Shown one piece after another: positions 9,636 to 22,925 of a DNA stretch of 64,000 bases. Every line of letters begins with the position of its first letter. Within the stretch, counting starts at the first letter, position 1. The stretch is from positions 4,251,626-4,315,625 of the forward strand of contig BCIA01000002.1 of assembly GCA_001599815.1 (NCBI GenBank), given 5' to 3'. The notes beneath the pieces are model-generated. The model made no database searches, was not told the DNA's origin, and saw only the letters and a list, made by a program, of their open reading frames with translations. Source of the DNA: Furcasterigmium furcatum (Eukaryota > Ascomycota > Sordariomycetes > Glomerellales > Plectosphaerellaceae). The position numbers and the translations under genes were made by a program.

Positions 9636-12600
9636 ATGCCCGCCGCTTTGGTGTGGCTGTTACCACAAAAATGTACTTTGTGCGGCCCTCGAGGTCGATT
9701 CGTTCATGTCCGAGAGTACGACCGCTGGGTCCGCAGGATAGGTTGATTTCGTCCCGGACGGGAAAGAGCGAGATAGGCACAAGACTTGCTGCAGTGCCGA
9801 GTACTATGTATGAGCGGGATCAAGGCCAGCCCTTTGAGGTTGAGCGCGCTTCACGATGTTAGGAGTTCATGTGTCGCCAACGGTTTTGCAAATACCACTT
9901 AGGGAGTACTGCGTTGCGCTTGGTATCACTCTGCGATAGTAATGCAGAAAAGTTCTGAATTACATCTAGCTTTGCGCCTTTAGCGCACTGGAAATTGATC
10001 AGGTCCAAGAAATGGTCCCTCCTGGTCAGTCACCTCGTGTGTAATGAGTACGAAGCCTTGGGAAGCACCTCCTCACGGCGTGGCGGCAACGCCGTCCCGT
10101 CAATCCGGCCATGGCTTACGCCTCGCGCTTCCAGGAAGCGAGGGCAATCTAACGGCATGGCAACAACGTGATGCCGTGTGATGAAGGCGCCGGAGGGCTG
10201 GATGCCGAGTGTCCGTGGCGCTCATGGTGTCTTAGACACCTTCTCCGAAGACCCCGCGCGCCGAGAAGGAGTGAGATATGCTTTCTCACGGAGATGAGCA
10301 GGACGCACTTCAGTCTCATCTGACTGTGCTTCGTGTTGCGAGGCTCTGGTCGTCTCGCAAGCAAGACATCTCGGAGAGAAACTACGGCCTGTGACATATT
10401 GAGATGGCGGGGCCTTTGTGGTAGATGAGCCGAGGCTGGAGACAAGACCAACACTGTTTTGCACACGCGCCAGTAGGTGGTACCACACGATCCCTCGAAA
10501 TAAGCCAGAGTCCACATGGAAAAGTTCCTTGCTGCAGCTAGACGCGCGCCGGCGCCGTTGACCGGTAGGCAACCTGTGTTAGTCGAGGATCCAACGCCCT
10601 GGGGGGTAAAGCGTGGCGGCCCGTGAGAAGCGCCAGTCGCCGTGGACGTGCAATCGGCCGAGAGGATGGGCGACAGCATTCCCTCGAAGAAATCGATCGT
10701 GGAGTTTTTCGTGCGAGTAGCCAAGAGGTTGCAGCAACGGCGGAGGATATTCAGATGAACCTGCAATGTCACGGATGAGAAGATAAGAGTCGGGCCAGGG
10801 TTTGAGGGTTGACACAGAAGATGGGACGAAGGAATGGCTGGTTCGACTGTGAGGCTGCCATGAGGAGAGACACAAGGGATGGTTTCGAGATCGCAAATCG
10901 TCCATCGAGTAGTCCGGACGAGGTCAACATGGTAGGCCATGGCCTGCAGCTAGGAGAGGAGCGTGAGCACGTGCGGACATGCACCTGTCTGCGTCAGCCA
11001 TACCAGCTGCACGTGTGTCCTTGAATGAGTGTCGACGCGGTGGCATGTCGAAGGAACAAGTCGATGGCGTTCCTTGCATCGGGATATTATGAAGCGTGCC
11101 CTACCGGAGGCGGCAAAGCCGGCCTGAAACCCAGACGGTGGGAGGCGGGGGAGTGGGGGAATCGGCCAAGGGAATACGAGGTGAACCGCGATGTTTCAAG
11201 CAACGTCAGGTCATGGTGTCCCGATCCAGGCGTGACAACCGAAAAGGGATCGGCGCAGGCGACTTCGAGGGAGCCTCGCAACCTCGTTTGCCTCGCAACG
11301 GCACGGGTCGAGTGGTGATCGGCTCCGCACGAGCTTCCCGCGGTCCAGAGCGCCGATCCCTCGTCCATCTTATGCGGCCCTCGAGGTCGACGGAAGCGCA
11401 GGCATCAAGCATGGCGATCTGGAATGTTTGGTCGAGTCCAGCCCAGGAGTTCCCTGGTTTCCATGGCGGGAGTGCGGTGCTGATCGATCTGTTTGGTCGA
11501 GGGCCTGCCAATGACAATGCGAACCCGCAAGTCTGGCTGGAGATCATCAGACCAGCGAGAAAGAGACGCGGCTTTCGTCCCAGATGATCCATGGTCATTG
11601 AGCTACGGGTGAGACAGCGATACGTCCAGCCAGCCGGGACATCGGATAATATGGGCGGCGGCCAGAGTGGCTGAGCCCGCCCACGTACGTAGAATGGAAC
11701 TCTGCATGGAACCAAGCAACCAAGACAGGCCTGAAAAGATCATGGCCGTTTGTGTTGCCTGAGACAGGGGTCCGTCTGTCTGTTTGTCGGTTGGCCTCGG
11801 GCGGCCTCGTATCTCACGGTCGTTCTGGTCCGGCCGCAATGACCGTCGTCGATGATTTGTCGCAATGTGCTAATAGTAACGCGGAGAATAGGGCCCAAGA
11901 GAGGAAAGAGAAGATAATTTGCAGAGCACAGATATATGTACCGCAGCCAATACTGGCCACACCGGTGCCTCTGAGCTCCCTGGCCGCCGAATGGTCGAGG
12001 GGGAGACGAGATGGAAATTGGACACGAAGGACAGGGGAAAAGGAGCCTCCTCTTGGCCCCTGAGCGCTAAGACGCTTTGGGCCGGCCACCGCTGGAGATC
12101 AACTGATGCTGGGACATTGCTGACCTGAATGGGAAGAGCGATGGGAGAGGCCTGGATAAACGGGGAGCATCGAGGTGGTTCCTGCCTCTGGGCTCCTTGT
12201 TCTCCACGGCGGGAAGAGCTGTTTGTGATACAGGGCAGGCGGCCCGCGCATCGTGGCTTCCTCCTGTACCTGAATCGGGACCACCATGGCATGTCGTGAG
12301 TGGCTGCCGGCCAGGTGAGCGGCTACGCTACAGAAGGAGCGACGCAGCCTAACGCCCTGCTAGCAGCCCGTGCTAGGGGGCAGCGGCATGGTCTGTGCGT
12401 GCTACTGGGGCAAGCGACGCAACCCGACTGGGCTGCCAGCCTGCCATGGACCTCCCCCCTGCTCTTGCTCCTGCCCAATGTCCACCCAGGCGGGAGGGGC
12501 TCGGTGACTAAGCCATCCCCTGCCTCGTTAATCCCTTTTTCACCCGCCATCAGAGAGGAGAAACGCCAGACAGAGAGCCAGACAGACAGACGCCGACCCC

Positions 12601-13047
12601 GTCCAAGCCAACCTGTTCCATCTCCTCCCCATGCTCACCGACGAGGCCTCCTTTCCCTGAGCCCACGACGACTTTGCAGTATTCTTAGGTCTTCTCGCTC
12701 ACCGTCGAATCTCCCAGTCTCGCCCGTCTCGCCCTTCCCGACGCTGATGCGGCCTTCGTCTCTTCCTGTCGGCATAATCGAGCAGCCCGACCCGGCTGGC
12801 GCTTCGTAACCAACTCCCCCGTTTGCTACTCTGCCCATCTCGACAGCACCGCAAGACTATCTTGCAGTCGATCGCTCTCTGCCGACTCGTCATTCTAGTA
12901 GAACTCCGATATTCGCCTGGCCTGCATCCGTCCAGGCGGCTGCAGAGCTTATCCTCCTATCCGCCAACGGGCCCCCTCTTCCAGCCCCCCGGTACCCTAC
13001 AATAAGCTTTCACCGTGGCGGCCCTCAACTCAGCCAGTTATCGAACG
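9636..13047. other. intergenic region between choline oxidase and STE50
   Basis: About 3.4 kb without a supported gene. Open frames on both strands (near 10.1-10.9, 11.1-11.8 and 12.3-12.8 kb) show no recognisable domain and overlap each other antisense. The last 500 bp before 13048 are rich in pyrimidines (CTCCCAGTCTCGCCCGTC and similar) and are probably the STE50 promoter and leader. Confidence 0.5.
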
Positions 13048-14651
13048 ATGAACTTCGACTCGGGCACGGCGTATGCCGAGTCGGATGCCGACGACGAGTA
13101 CGAAGAACGAAGCGTCGCCGCCAGCTCGCCCGTCCTCCGCAACGACCACGAGCTGTCGCCCATCGATTCCGAGCTACCCTCCTCCAACGAGCACACCCCG
13201 ACAACGTACGGCCATCGTAGCAGCAACGACAGATTACCAGAGACCATCATCTCTGAGTGGACTGCCGACGAGTGCGCCGACTTCATCAGCACCATCGGCT
13301 TGGATCAATATGCCGACCTCTTCATAGGTTTGTGGGCTCGTCCGTCGTGTGCGCGACTTCTTCCGTACTGACATGATCTCTACGCAGAGAACGAAATCGT
13401 CGGCGAAGCCCTCGTGGCACTTCTGCACGATGATCTCAAGTCCATGGGCATTGCCAGTGTCGGCCACCGGTTGACAATCTTGAAGAGCGTGTACGAGGTC
13501 AAGAAGGCGCAAGATGTGCCGTTGGAGAGCGATCACTATGTGCCCCTTTGTATGCCGCCCTCGTCTATTGCCGTGCCCGTTGGTTTGGCCAACCGCTAAC
13601 CTCTCTTTGAACAGCTGCCGACGCCGAGGCACAGTATGCCACCGCAACTCTCAAAGACATCAAGCATCTGGTGGAGCAGCTCCGACTGCGCGACGAACGA
13701 GTCAGCATGGTGGAACAGGAGCTGCGACGGCTCAGCGAGGATTTCAGGCGGTTACGAGAGGACATGCTCCCAGCCTTGCGCCTGGCCAAGGAGAGCACGC
13801 AACCTCTGCCGAATGTCAGCAACAACTCCACGCCGAACTACGGATACGAGGCAACAATCTCGCCTCCCGCTCCGACTCCTTCCTCCACGCAATCGCCCGG
13901 CCTCATGAGACAGTATTCGACCAAGAAGATCATGCTCAGTGCCCCGAAGAACCCTTCTCCTTCTCACCTCCAGACCGCACACGAGAGGTCCATCGCGGAA
14001 CAAACATTGGACCCATCGAGCGCCGCCGAAAGGGCGGTGCTTTCCTCGTCCCATCTGGCTGCCATGAACGGCTCTGGCCCTAATGCCACCTCACCCATCT
14101 ACAGCCAGTCTCCTCACATTCCTTCCCCCACATCACCACAGGCTCTTGGGACGACGTTGGGCGCACGATCCTACCGCTCCGAAGCGCCAACACCGTCGTC
14201 GAGAAGCACCTTTGCCGAAAGCGATTACGCCCACAAGGGCCGCGACCAGCCCGTCTCCGTCCCCAGGCGAGGCCAGACACCGGCTCCTGACACGCCAGGC
14301 GCAAGCAATGCCTCGGTCGAAATTTTCAAATCCTTCCGGGTCAGCATGGACGACCCCTGCTACAAGGTGCTCCCCGCAGCGCTCAAGAAGTACCAGATCA
14401 ACGCGCCATGGGATCAGTACGCATTATACATTGTCTACGGCGACCAGGAACGCTGCCTGGGGCTCGAGGAGAAGCCTCTCATCCTCTTCAAGCAGCTCGA
14501 CAAGGAAGGCAAAAAGCCAATGTTCATGCTGCGCAAGACAAACAATGCTCAAGTCGACGGCACAGGCGAGGTCCCTGGCAGCGCAGGACTAGGATCGACG
14601 GCAACGAGAGGAGCGGGCACACCCTACGACCCGCCTGGCGGTATCATCTAG
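13048..14651 (+). CDS. STE50: STE50-type MAPK adaptor (SAM + Ras-association domains)
   Basis: Exons 13048..13327, 13388..13549 and 13615..14651; introns of 60 and 65 bp with CTGAC/CTAAC branch points; 492 residues. Adaptor linking the MAPKKK (STE11 type) to upstream Cdc42/Ras signals in mating, invasive-growth, virulence and osmotic MAPK pathways. Seen: acidic Ser-rich N-terminus; SAM domain at about 69-137 (SEWTADECADFI through RLTILKSVYEVKK), which would bind the MAPKKK SAM domain; a coiled coil right after it (LKDIKHLVEQLRLRDERV through FRRLREDML); a Ser/Pro-rich linker; and a C-terminal Ras-association domain at about 383-458 (IFKSFRVSMDDPCYKVLP through KPMFMLRKTN). The domain order and length match fungal Ste50. 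A frame-compatible GTG lies 33 bases upstream; the ATG at 13048 is the first proper start. Confidence 0.93.
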
Positions 14652-16206
14652 AGCACTGTGCTTGGCAGGCCCAATGGCTGCTCAGGACACCCCTGTTTTG
14701 CATTCGACCAAGCTTTGTTTTATCTACACTATGATTTGGGGCTCCAGCAAGAGCCCGTGGAATTACAAGTATGAGAGCATGCGGGAGTTGGTACGGCGGC
14801 CACTTGCATAGCGACTGCGAACTTCGCCAACTGTTTTGCGGACACGTCCGCCCCTTGGTTGGCTATCGAGAGGAGACGGGGGTTGGAAACATGTGCCGGA
14901 CTAGGATGGAGCTCGTGTAGGATCTCTGGGTCGGCGCCGCACCTCATTTCCGGCGTTGAGGTTGCGGTGTACTTTGATGGATGGGGCGCATTTTCATGCC
15001 CACGATTGGGAGCCTGTCGGTACCTTTTTGCTTCTTGATACACCTACCTCTTGGACGAATGTTCCCATTTCTGCTCATCTGACCGCAATGTGAAGTAATT
15101 ACACACGCGCAGAGCACGGATGCTACACCCCTGCCTTTGGGGTTTGACCATCGGTGACGCGCAGCAGGGACGGCATGCCAGGCCTGAACTGGGGTCCACA
15201 GATTTCACAGCACCCAGGGTCCCATCAAACTCTTATGAGGTTGCTCGACAACGCCCCGCCTCTTGAGGGAATTCTCACGGTCAGGTGCGCAGTCAACGGA
15301 GGAGATGAGGGCTGGAGACTTGCCCTGCTGATATTCGGGCTCCAGGGTTTACCGCAGGCGGCCGAGCACAGCAGGGCCAGGTTCTGTCATCTCGGCGATC
15401 AGTCCCAAGCTCGCCTTCGGTTTATTATAGTCCACCAATTACCAGTGGCAGCACCTCTCGAAGATATTGTATGCGTGCGAGATTCTGTGCTTCTGATTCG
15501 CAAGTCTTGGATATCCTGGATGATTTAGTAACCAAAGCAAATACTGGTACTAGAACGGATTTCTATGCTGGACGATAACCTTTCGTCTGTTCCTCCAGCC
15601 TGGCCCCTCCTCCTCCTCTCCCTGCTGCCAATAGGAAGCAAGGGTAGTCAAACCAACGTTCTTCCGAAGCAACCATCTTCCAAGCTGCATGTGTGCGGTT
15701 AAGAGCATGTTGACATTCGGGTAGTCATGGCAGTTGAGTAGGTTTCTGTGGAGCTAAGGTTCACCATGATGTGTCCGTGACGAAGATCGCCTGTGTAATG
15801 CTCATATAGAAAGAACCTAGATGACTACGTGTACTGGCCGAAAACAAGGCTATCATACGTATATGTGGATGAGAGAGAGCGTAGCTTCTACTTAGAACTC
15901 AGACCTTCTTGTCAACGTCAAATACATTGACCTGAAGCAATCCCTAGCCTCTAACCCCGACAATGGCTTTGTTTTCTCCAACACCAGGAATGAGATCCCC
16001 CCCAGTAGTTGCACTCATTGTTGTCACAGTATCTGAACAATGTCCTGAACGAGCACAAAGAGAATCGAGAGAGTTGAACGGTCGTGTTCCGAAACGCCAT
16101 CTCCATCGACAGCGCAGGTTGAGTGCTCCCCATGTGTATTTAAGTTTCCGGCTACGACCTTCAATTCTTCATCCTCTGGCCTGCACACCCTCCACCATCG
16201 CCCAAG
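14652..16206. other. intergenic region downstream of STE50
   Basis: About 1.55 kb with no supported gene. A 124-codon plus-strand frame at 15154-15528 has no family resemblance. 15540-15960 is relatively AT-rich. A TATTTAAG element at about 16137 sits some 70 bp upstream of the small candidate gene at 16207 and could be its TATA box. Confidence 0.45.
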
Positions 16207-16775
16207 ATGTGTAACACGACTTGGATCTACTACGCCTGCAGCTGCCTCGGCGGCTTCGTCATCATTGAGTCGGCGTGCAGGCTGGCCCCGAACTGTCCTA
16301 CTTACTTTTACTGGTACGACACCCATGTCCCGTACATGTGCTGGTACCACAGCCGGCAACAGGAGGCCCAGGAGGCTCAAGAAGCCCAGGAAGCTCAAGA
16401 AGCTCACGACGCGCAAGGCACTCAAAGAGATCGAGAAGGCTAAGAAGAACAACGAGTCTCACATCACCTCCCATCTAGTCTGGTCTCCTCAATGTGAGTA
16501 AGTAGACACATTTTCTTACGCCCCGCTGACTGAGGAAATTCGGGCCAAAAGGTAGACAAACACTGTCTGCGGTGGTAAGTTCTCTGCTACCCCCCTGTTC
16601 TGCTAACCTTGTATCTATCTAGGTCTTGAGAATCAATATCATACTGCTTCGGCGCCAACCCTTGTCCTGTCCCGCGTGCATGCATTCTATTCCTACTTAC
16701 TGTAGGGCCGTTCTTGGTCTGTCGCTTTTGGCGCGACTAAACCAGAAATCAAGCTCCAGCCCCCTGTCAGGTTGA
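16207..16775 (+). CDS. small cysteine/tyrosine-rich protein (candidate gene)
   Basis: Not recognised. The ATG at 16207 has a good context (CCCAAGATG) and a pyrimidine-rich leader. The N-terminus is unusual: MCNTTWIYYACSCLGG, then Cys, Pro and aromatic residues up to TYFYW (about 35 residues, five cysteines). Unspliced, the frame runs to 16443 and ends in Gln-Glu-Ala repeats. An alternative is exons 16207..16313, 16363..16493, 16552..16574 and 16623..16775 (137 residues). The 49-bp first intron (GTACGA donor) is weak, but the next two introns have good donors (GTGAGT at 16494, GTAAGT at 16575), branch points (GCTGAC, GCTAAC) and acceptors. In that reading the middle is strongly basic (KPRKLKKL, KALKEIEKAKKNN) with AAG/CTC/ATC codons typical of the neighbours. 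No clear signal peptide. Function unknown. Confidence 0.38.
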
Positions 16776-19700
16776 CGATATCAATGGTGCGTGAGGTTCT
16801 GCATTGAAATCTGCGCCGAGGGAAGCTCCGTTAGACTCATCTCCACAGCAGTTCTAGAACGCCTGCTGTCTGTTTGAGATAAATTGCTAGCAGGGGTCTG
16901 GCGATGGAAGTGATGCGTCCGGTCTGATCTACGACTCGAGCTGCAGGTTTCGTTGCAAGAGTCAGGGAGGAAAAGGAGGGTGGGATGCCGGGTGCCGAAG
17001 GATGGTGCCAGGGTGATGCTGGTCGACCCTCCATGTTGGTTGGGTGCTTGTTTGATGAGGGGAAATTGGGAACCACGTGGTGAGGATGGAAGCAATAAGA
17101 GATGAAGAGTCGAGGCGAGGATTATGACAGCTCCTTATTGGCCCTAGATATAGGTTGGTGTATCCAGGATAGGTTTATGGCTGCCCCGGAGTAATGATGT
17201 CGAACAAACTTCAGATCGAGTCCCGGGGACTTGAGATGGCCTCGGGCTTCGCTTCAGGAAATCGGGATGAACGCTCCCGAAGCTCGCGAAAATCGCAAGA
17301 CTAACACAAATCAGCTTCCCGCAATTCCATTTGATCTCGTCACTCGTGTCTCCTAGTGCTGTCCTCGGTTTCATCTTTCCCTGAAAGTGCGAGACGCTAC
17401 GATGCTTGATTTTGGGCATCCCTTGCCTGACAGCCCTGGCCAGTGAACGTGTGGACATCGGCAACAGTTTCCTCTCAAAAGCATGATGATGTGCAGAAAC
17501 ATATTCGCAGCATACCCATGAGACTTCCGATTCAGACAGCTCCTCGGTGCACGCCATGACGCACGCAGTGTGGTGGGATGAGTGCAGGATACCTCCTATG
17601 TCGACGGTGCTCTGTCTTGCTGTGCCCTCAGTAGGCAAGGATCAATTTCAGTTGAAGGTTCAAAGCTAATTGGGCCTTAGAATTCGTGAATCCTCAAGGG
17701 CATATGGTTCCCATATGACTTGTGTCGAAGCAGCCCCAGTGGACTAAGGGAGGAAGCAGTGAGACCTTCGTGCAACCCGGCAGTAGCACATCGGAACTTG
17801 GCCTTCAACCCACACACCTGGGCCCTGAAGATTCAGAGACAAGGCGTCCGAATATCGCATCGCGGCCATCTAACAGTGCATAGCATCGAGTCGGAGGCGG
17901 ACCGGGCGCAACACATCAAACCTTGAGACGCCTCTCCATAATACCGTGGCAAGAGCCCGCAGGCCTCCTTTCCGAGAGTGTCTCGAAGCCTCTTTGCGGA
18001 GAAAGACATGTAGATTCTGAGGTCCCGCAGGTGCGTGAAAGAAACCATCCATGGACCGTGGCCAGAGGCAGACACATGTGAGCGAGGAATTCTGAGCACT
18101 GCCGCCACGACGCAACGGTGCGAATCCTCGCCATCTGGATTCTGAATTCTGAATGCACCACACCGCAATGTCAAAACATAGACAAGCTAGGAACCAAATC
18201 TCTCGAGATTCGGCTTGTTGGGAAGACATTGATTGACTTGCGAGTTATTCGACGTCTGTGCCCTGGCCTAGGATATATATCCGAATGTGAGTTCCGGCTT
18301 GGCTGCAGCCCCTAACGCCGCTCGTATTTATATCGACCACATCTCGGGTAGTCACTAGCCGGACTCTGTTATCTGGAAGTTCTGCAGAAGAGCTCACAAA
18401 CTCGGGGAACGGGGGCTCCCCTGGTGGCTACTGGAGATCAGAGAGTTTGCAGCGAGTACCACGGAAACTTCAATGTCTGCATGAGCGTCACTTCGAAGGT
18501 CAAGGCCCTTCCATCGTGGCTTCGGAGACGGGCTTTCCTTGCCTGCCAGAAATGCCAGTTCGCTATGGAACCAAGACGCCATGATCCTCCCTTTTTGTGG
18601 GAGTATGGGTTTCGTATCGAACACCTTCGCACATACACAGATGTGCTTACGTCCTACTCACTCCCAGGATTCCGGACTCCTGTCGAGCAGGTAATGATTC
18701 TTCCAAGACCACGCACGAGTATTGGGATGGCCCTCATCTTCCTAACTCAACATGCCCAGAGATTGTAAGCCTTGGCCGGCGAGTCCCCCGAGTGGCTCGG
18801 CTTCGAAGCATCTTGGGCTTCAATACGCACTGTAATACGGCGCCTAATATCGTCCCGGCGCGCCGAAATGCCTTCCATCGCTTCGAGGGCCAGAACGACA
18901 GGCGCGTTTCGGCTTGGCCCGACCCCCGCAGTTCCCCCAAGCATGAAAGATAGCTTCTTAACTTCTCCACTCAGAAAGGGCACATGGTCGAGTTTTCTCG
19001 TCAAATCTCCGGGGCTCGGGAACTTTGGTTTGTCGTGGTTGTCGCATTGCTGGAAGGGCCAGGTTCACCGCTCGTTCCATAACCCCGAATTCCCCGCTCT
19101 TGGCACTTGGAAGCGGCAGTTCATGATTTAGTGAGCCGGGGTGAGCGTCGGATAGTGGTTAACCGAGGAGGAGGCAGCTCGGGGCGTTGGCATCCCAAGC
19201 AGCCCTTCGCCGAAGGTGCTACATAGATGTCAGGGGTGGCGGAGCTGAGTCCAAGATACGATCTGGAAGCGCCTCAAACCCTGGTCTGCCGTGGCAAGGC
19301 CTGGCTGGCATCTCGATAAGACACCACGTGAGGATCCTCTGGTCGAACGCATGTGTGTAAGCAGACAACTTTGTAGCCCGACGTGGTCCACAGGAACATC
19401 TCCTTTTGAATAGGTTACCAAGGCGAGCTCTTAGTGACCTTCTGTCGCGCGGAAGTCCCGATGTAAACATGTAGCGTCTCCCCTGTTTGCATGTCGGAGT
19501 AGTCCGCCATGGTGTCCCCCACGGAGGAGAGGTCTGGGCCTAAGATCTGGGGTCCGATAGACCGAGGAGGTAAGCTTATTCCATCATCATGCCAACAAGA
19601 GCGCGCGACTCTCATGGTCACCGTCCGAGCGACCAACCAAACCTGCTTCCCCGACGCTCGGTACGGGCTTGGTTACATAGACGCTAAATTCCCTCGCCAG

Positions 19701-20399
19701 GGGATCCAGGTGCCAGGACACAGAAGCGAAAACGAAGCGAAAACGAAGCCCCACTGGAACCCCCAGACTCAGCGCAAACTACCCCGGACGCCTCCGCCAA
19801 GATCCTACTTACCCCCCACCAACTCCGTCACCTTCCCCGGACTGGGACAAGCGGGGAGCCAGGGACTCAGGGCCATGACATCCGGGAGGATTGGCACGCC
19901 TCTGGAGGCTCCTGTCCAATGGGCGCCACACCCGTGAAAAAAGCTTGTGGATCTTGTCGGTGGTTTGCCCGGTCTTGGTATCGGATTCCAGTCCGCTGAT
20001 GTAGGTGGTGGCGCCGGCAGATGGGGACCGGCAGGCTTTGGACGTGCCAGGGAGATGTTGGGGAAAGATCGTCGAGAATCTCCTCTCGCGTCTGTCTCGC
20101 TTGCGCATGTGGCACAGGGCGGGAAACGGACCTCGCACCAAGTCGGTCAGGGATGGATGGATGGATGGATGGACGGATGAACGAGCTTCCCCAGGTTCTT
20201 CTGGCGGGCAACTTGGACCATCCCCGGCATGCTTGGAAGTGGTATAAAGGCGCCGGTCCCGTCACTCAGGTCCGTTGCTGTATTAGTGTCGTGCTCTACT
20301 CCAGTATCCCGCCTCTGTCGCGTGACATCTCTCCACTGCCGACGATTCTTTACAGATATTGCTGTTGTCTTCATTGACTGAGGTACTCGGGCTTCCACA
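16776..20399. other. gene-poor region upstream of the MFS transporter
   Basis: About 3.6 kb in which I see no supported gene. A 164-codon minus-strand frame (17144-17638) and several 110-140-codon frames near 18.0, 18.7 and 19.6 kb lack domains, show irregular codon use and mutually overlap. The only structured element is the GGAT repeat at 20151-20178. The final 200 bp should hold the promoter of the transporter at 20400. Confidence 0.45.
20151..20178. repeat. GGAT tetranucleotide microsatellite
   Basis: About seven GGAT units, the sixth reading GGAC, roughly 220 bp upstream of the MFS start codon. Confidence 0.9.
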
Positions 20400-22382
20400 A
20401 TGTCGACCGAGAAGACTGATCATGCTCCGCCCGGTGGTGCCGTCAACCCAGATCTCACTGGCACCGACGCCATCGGCACGGCCAACGCCCCCGATGTCAA
20501 CCAGATCGAGCGCGCGGACACCAACCAGGAAGGTTTCTTCAAGAAGGGCCTGACCGCGGAGCAGGTCGACGAGTTCGGTGCTCACGCGAAGACCGACCCC
20601 AGGGAAATCGCCCTCGTCCGGAAGCTGGACTGGCACATCCTGGTATGCCCCGAGAGTCTGCATCAGCTCACGCCCGTGAGGACAAACCACTGACACTCAC
20701 AGCCCATCCTCTGGCTCATGTACTTGTTCAACTATCTCGACCGCAATGCCCTCGTCAATGCCCGCCTAAACGACCTCGAGGAGGAGATTGGCCTCGTGGG
20801 CACGCAATACAACACCTGCGTATCGATCCTCTTCGTCGGGTACGTCTCAATCTGCTGAACCACACGCCTCGCGCGCAGCCTATGAACTAACCAGCTGTTG
20901 GATAGCTACATCGCCGGACAGATCCCGTCCAACATGGTGCTGAACCGCGTTCGCCCCAGTTGGTACATGTCCGGCTTCTGCATGGCCTGGTCTGTCGTCA
21001 GCTTGCTCACGTACCTGGTCCAAGACTACAGCGGCATGGTTGTTGCTCGCTTCTTCCTGGGCGTCACCGAGGCTCCCGTGAGTCGCTTTCACCTGCTCTC
21101 CCTAGCTATGTATGGGTTTAGCTGACCTCGTAAACCTCAAGTTCTACCCTGGTGCCCTGTACCTCATCAGTATCTTCTACACCCGCAAGGAGATCGCCAC
21201 CCGCATGTCCTGGTTCTTCACCGCCAACATGCTGGCCAGCGCCTTCTCTCCTCTCATCGCTGCCGGTGTCTTCTCTGGCCTTGACGGCAGCAGGGGCCTG
21301 TCTGGCTGGCGCTGGTAAGCAGATCTCATATGAACCCGGTCGGGTAGACAAGACAAGACAACAAGACTGACAGCTTCTCCCGCAGGCTCTTCATCATCCA
21401 GGGCGCCCTCTCCATCCTGACGGCCATCCTCGCCTTCTTCATGCTGCCCGACCACCCCCTCAAGACCCGCTGGCTCAACGAAGAAGAGAAGCAGTGGGCG
21501 CACAACCGCATCTGCCAGGATACCACCGATCTGCGCGAGGGCACCAGCGTCTGGATCGGCCTCAAGGAGGCCCTCTCCGACTGGCGCACCTGGGTCCTCT
21601 GCGCCATGTACAACTTCCATCTCTCGTCCATCAGCTTCCAGAACTTCCTCCCGACCGTTATCAAGGTAAGCCGCGCCATCGCAGAAGACAGACATGCTGC
21701 ACCCGAGCATCGCGGACTAACAAGCGCGTCGCAGACCCTCAACTACGGCGACATCATCTCCCTGGTCCTCACGTTCCCGCCCTACCTGTTCGCCGCCATT
21801 ATGGCCGTTGCCATGGCGCACAGCTCGGGCCACTTCAACGAGCGGACATGGCACATCACGGTGTGCAAGTCCATCGTCATCGTCGGGTTCATCCTCGCCG
21901 TCGCGACCCTGAGCATCCCCGCCCGCATGGTCGGCATCTTCCTCTTCGTTGGCTTCAGTACGTTATCCCAGAGTCCATTTTCCCTTATTCTGGCTGTCTT
22001 AGGAGTCCTGCGACACGTTGCTCCTGAGACACCGAGAGTAACTCCCAACACATCCATACAAAGCAATTACTGACTCCAATCGACAGCCTTTGGTGTCAAC
22101 AACATTATCCTCGGCTGGGTTTCCGCAACCCTCGGCCAGACCAACGAGAAGAGGTCCGTCTCTTTGGCTATCGCCAACTCACTCGGCAACATGTCTTCCA
22201 TCTACATGCCCTACATCTGGCCCGCGTCCGACGGCCCACGCTACCTACCCGCCTGGATGGCCAGCATCGCCTTCTCCGCCGGCTGCATGGCCCTCGCCTG
22301 GACCCTCAAGCTCGCCCTGAAGCGCCAGAATAGGAAGATGAGGGCAGCCAACCCGTACGAGACCAACTTCTACGTCTACTAA
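20400..22382 (+). CDS. MFS transporter, anion:cation symporter (DAL5/TNA1-like) family
   Basis: Exons 20400..20642, 20703..20839, 20906..21077, 21142..21314, 21386..21665, 21735..21957 and 22087..22382; all six introns keep phase; 507 residues. Plasma-membrane proton-coupled uptake of small organic anions or vitamins (allantoate, nicotinate, pantothenate and similar in characterised relatives). Seen: an acidic cytosolic N-terminus of about 80 residues; first membrane helix PILWLMYLFNYLDRNALVNA with the NYLDR motif of this family; RFFLGVTEAPFYPGALYLIS in helices 4-5; a central loop after LPDHPLKTRWL; the later motif QTNEKRSVSLAIANSLGN; a short tail ending NFYVY. About 12 membrane segments. Intron 6 (129 bp) is about twice the usual length. 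No pathway gene sits next to it, so the substrate cannot be inferred. Confidence 0.93.
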
Positions 22383-22853
22383 GCGGTGAGCGCTCCGCAC
22401 GACGCCGCTGCCGCGTGCTGAGGGGCCGTCCTCTCGACACGCTTGTTTCTCGCAGGGGGGCAACCTCCATCACGTAACGGGATAGCTGCAAATACGAACA
22501 CTTATGTACGCTGCATGCAAGACTGATGTGAACATCTGAACTCGCGTGCATGTCCGAAGGATCGCGTAGATGAGCTTCACACCCAACACGCCCAAGTATC
22601 CGTCTGTTTTCGGATACTGTACGCTGCAAACCTGGCAGTCCCCCCCCTTCTGACAGAGAGGATCAGACGCACGATGATTTCACTCTTTAGCCTGAGTCAG
22701 GCCGCCTGCATCAACCGACGCATCTGCCGCCTCGGTCGATCCCTGCAAGGTGATGAGATCCGTGGCCCCCGGCGGGGAAAGGGGGCTTCTCCACTGACCC
22801 CCACTTTATTGAATGGAACATAGAGCAGATTGGGAGACTTGTTTTCAACAAGC
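22383..22853. other. spacer between transporter and tRNA
   Basis: About 470 bp holding the transporter 3'-UTR and the upstream flank of the tRNA gene. No coding signal. Confidence 0.55.
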
Positions 22854-22925
22854 GCCTCGTTGGCTCAGTGGTAAAGCGCCTCACTAGTAATGAGGAGATC
22901 ACTGGTTCGATTCCAGTACGAGGCA
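22854..22925 (+). tRNA. tRNA-Thr (anticodon AGT)
   Basis: A 72-nt cloverleaf without intron. The acceptor stem GCCTCGT pairs with ACGAGGC (22918-22924), the discriminator is A at 22925, and CCA is present by chance next in the genome. The anticodon stem CCTCA/TGAGG carries the loop CTAGTAA, anticodon AGT (read as IGU, decoding ACU/ACC). The T arm is ACTGG-TTCGATT-CCAGT. The internal pol III promoters are visible: A box TGGCTCAGTGG and B box GGTTCGATTCC. The D stem GCTC/AAGC has one mismatch. The gene stands alone between protein genes. Confidence 0.95.
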
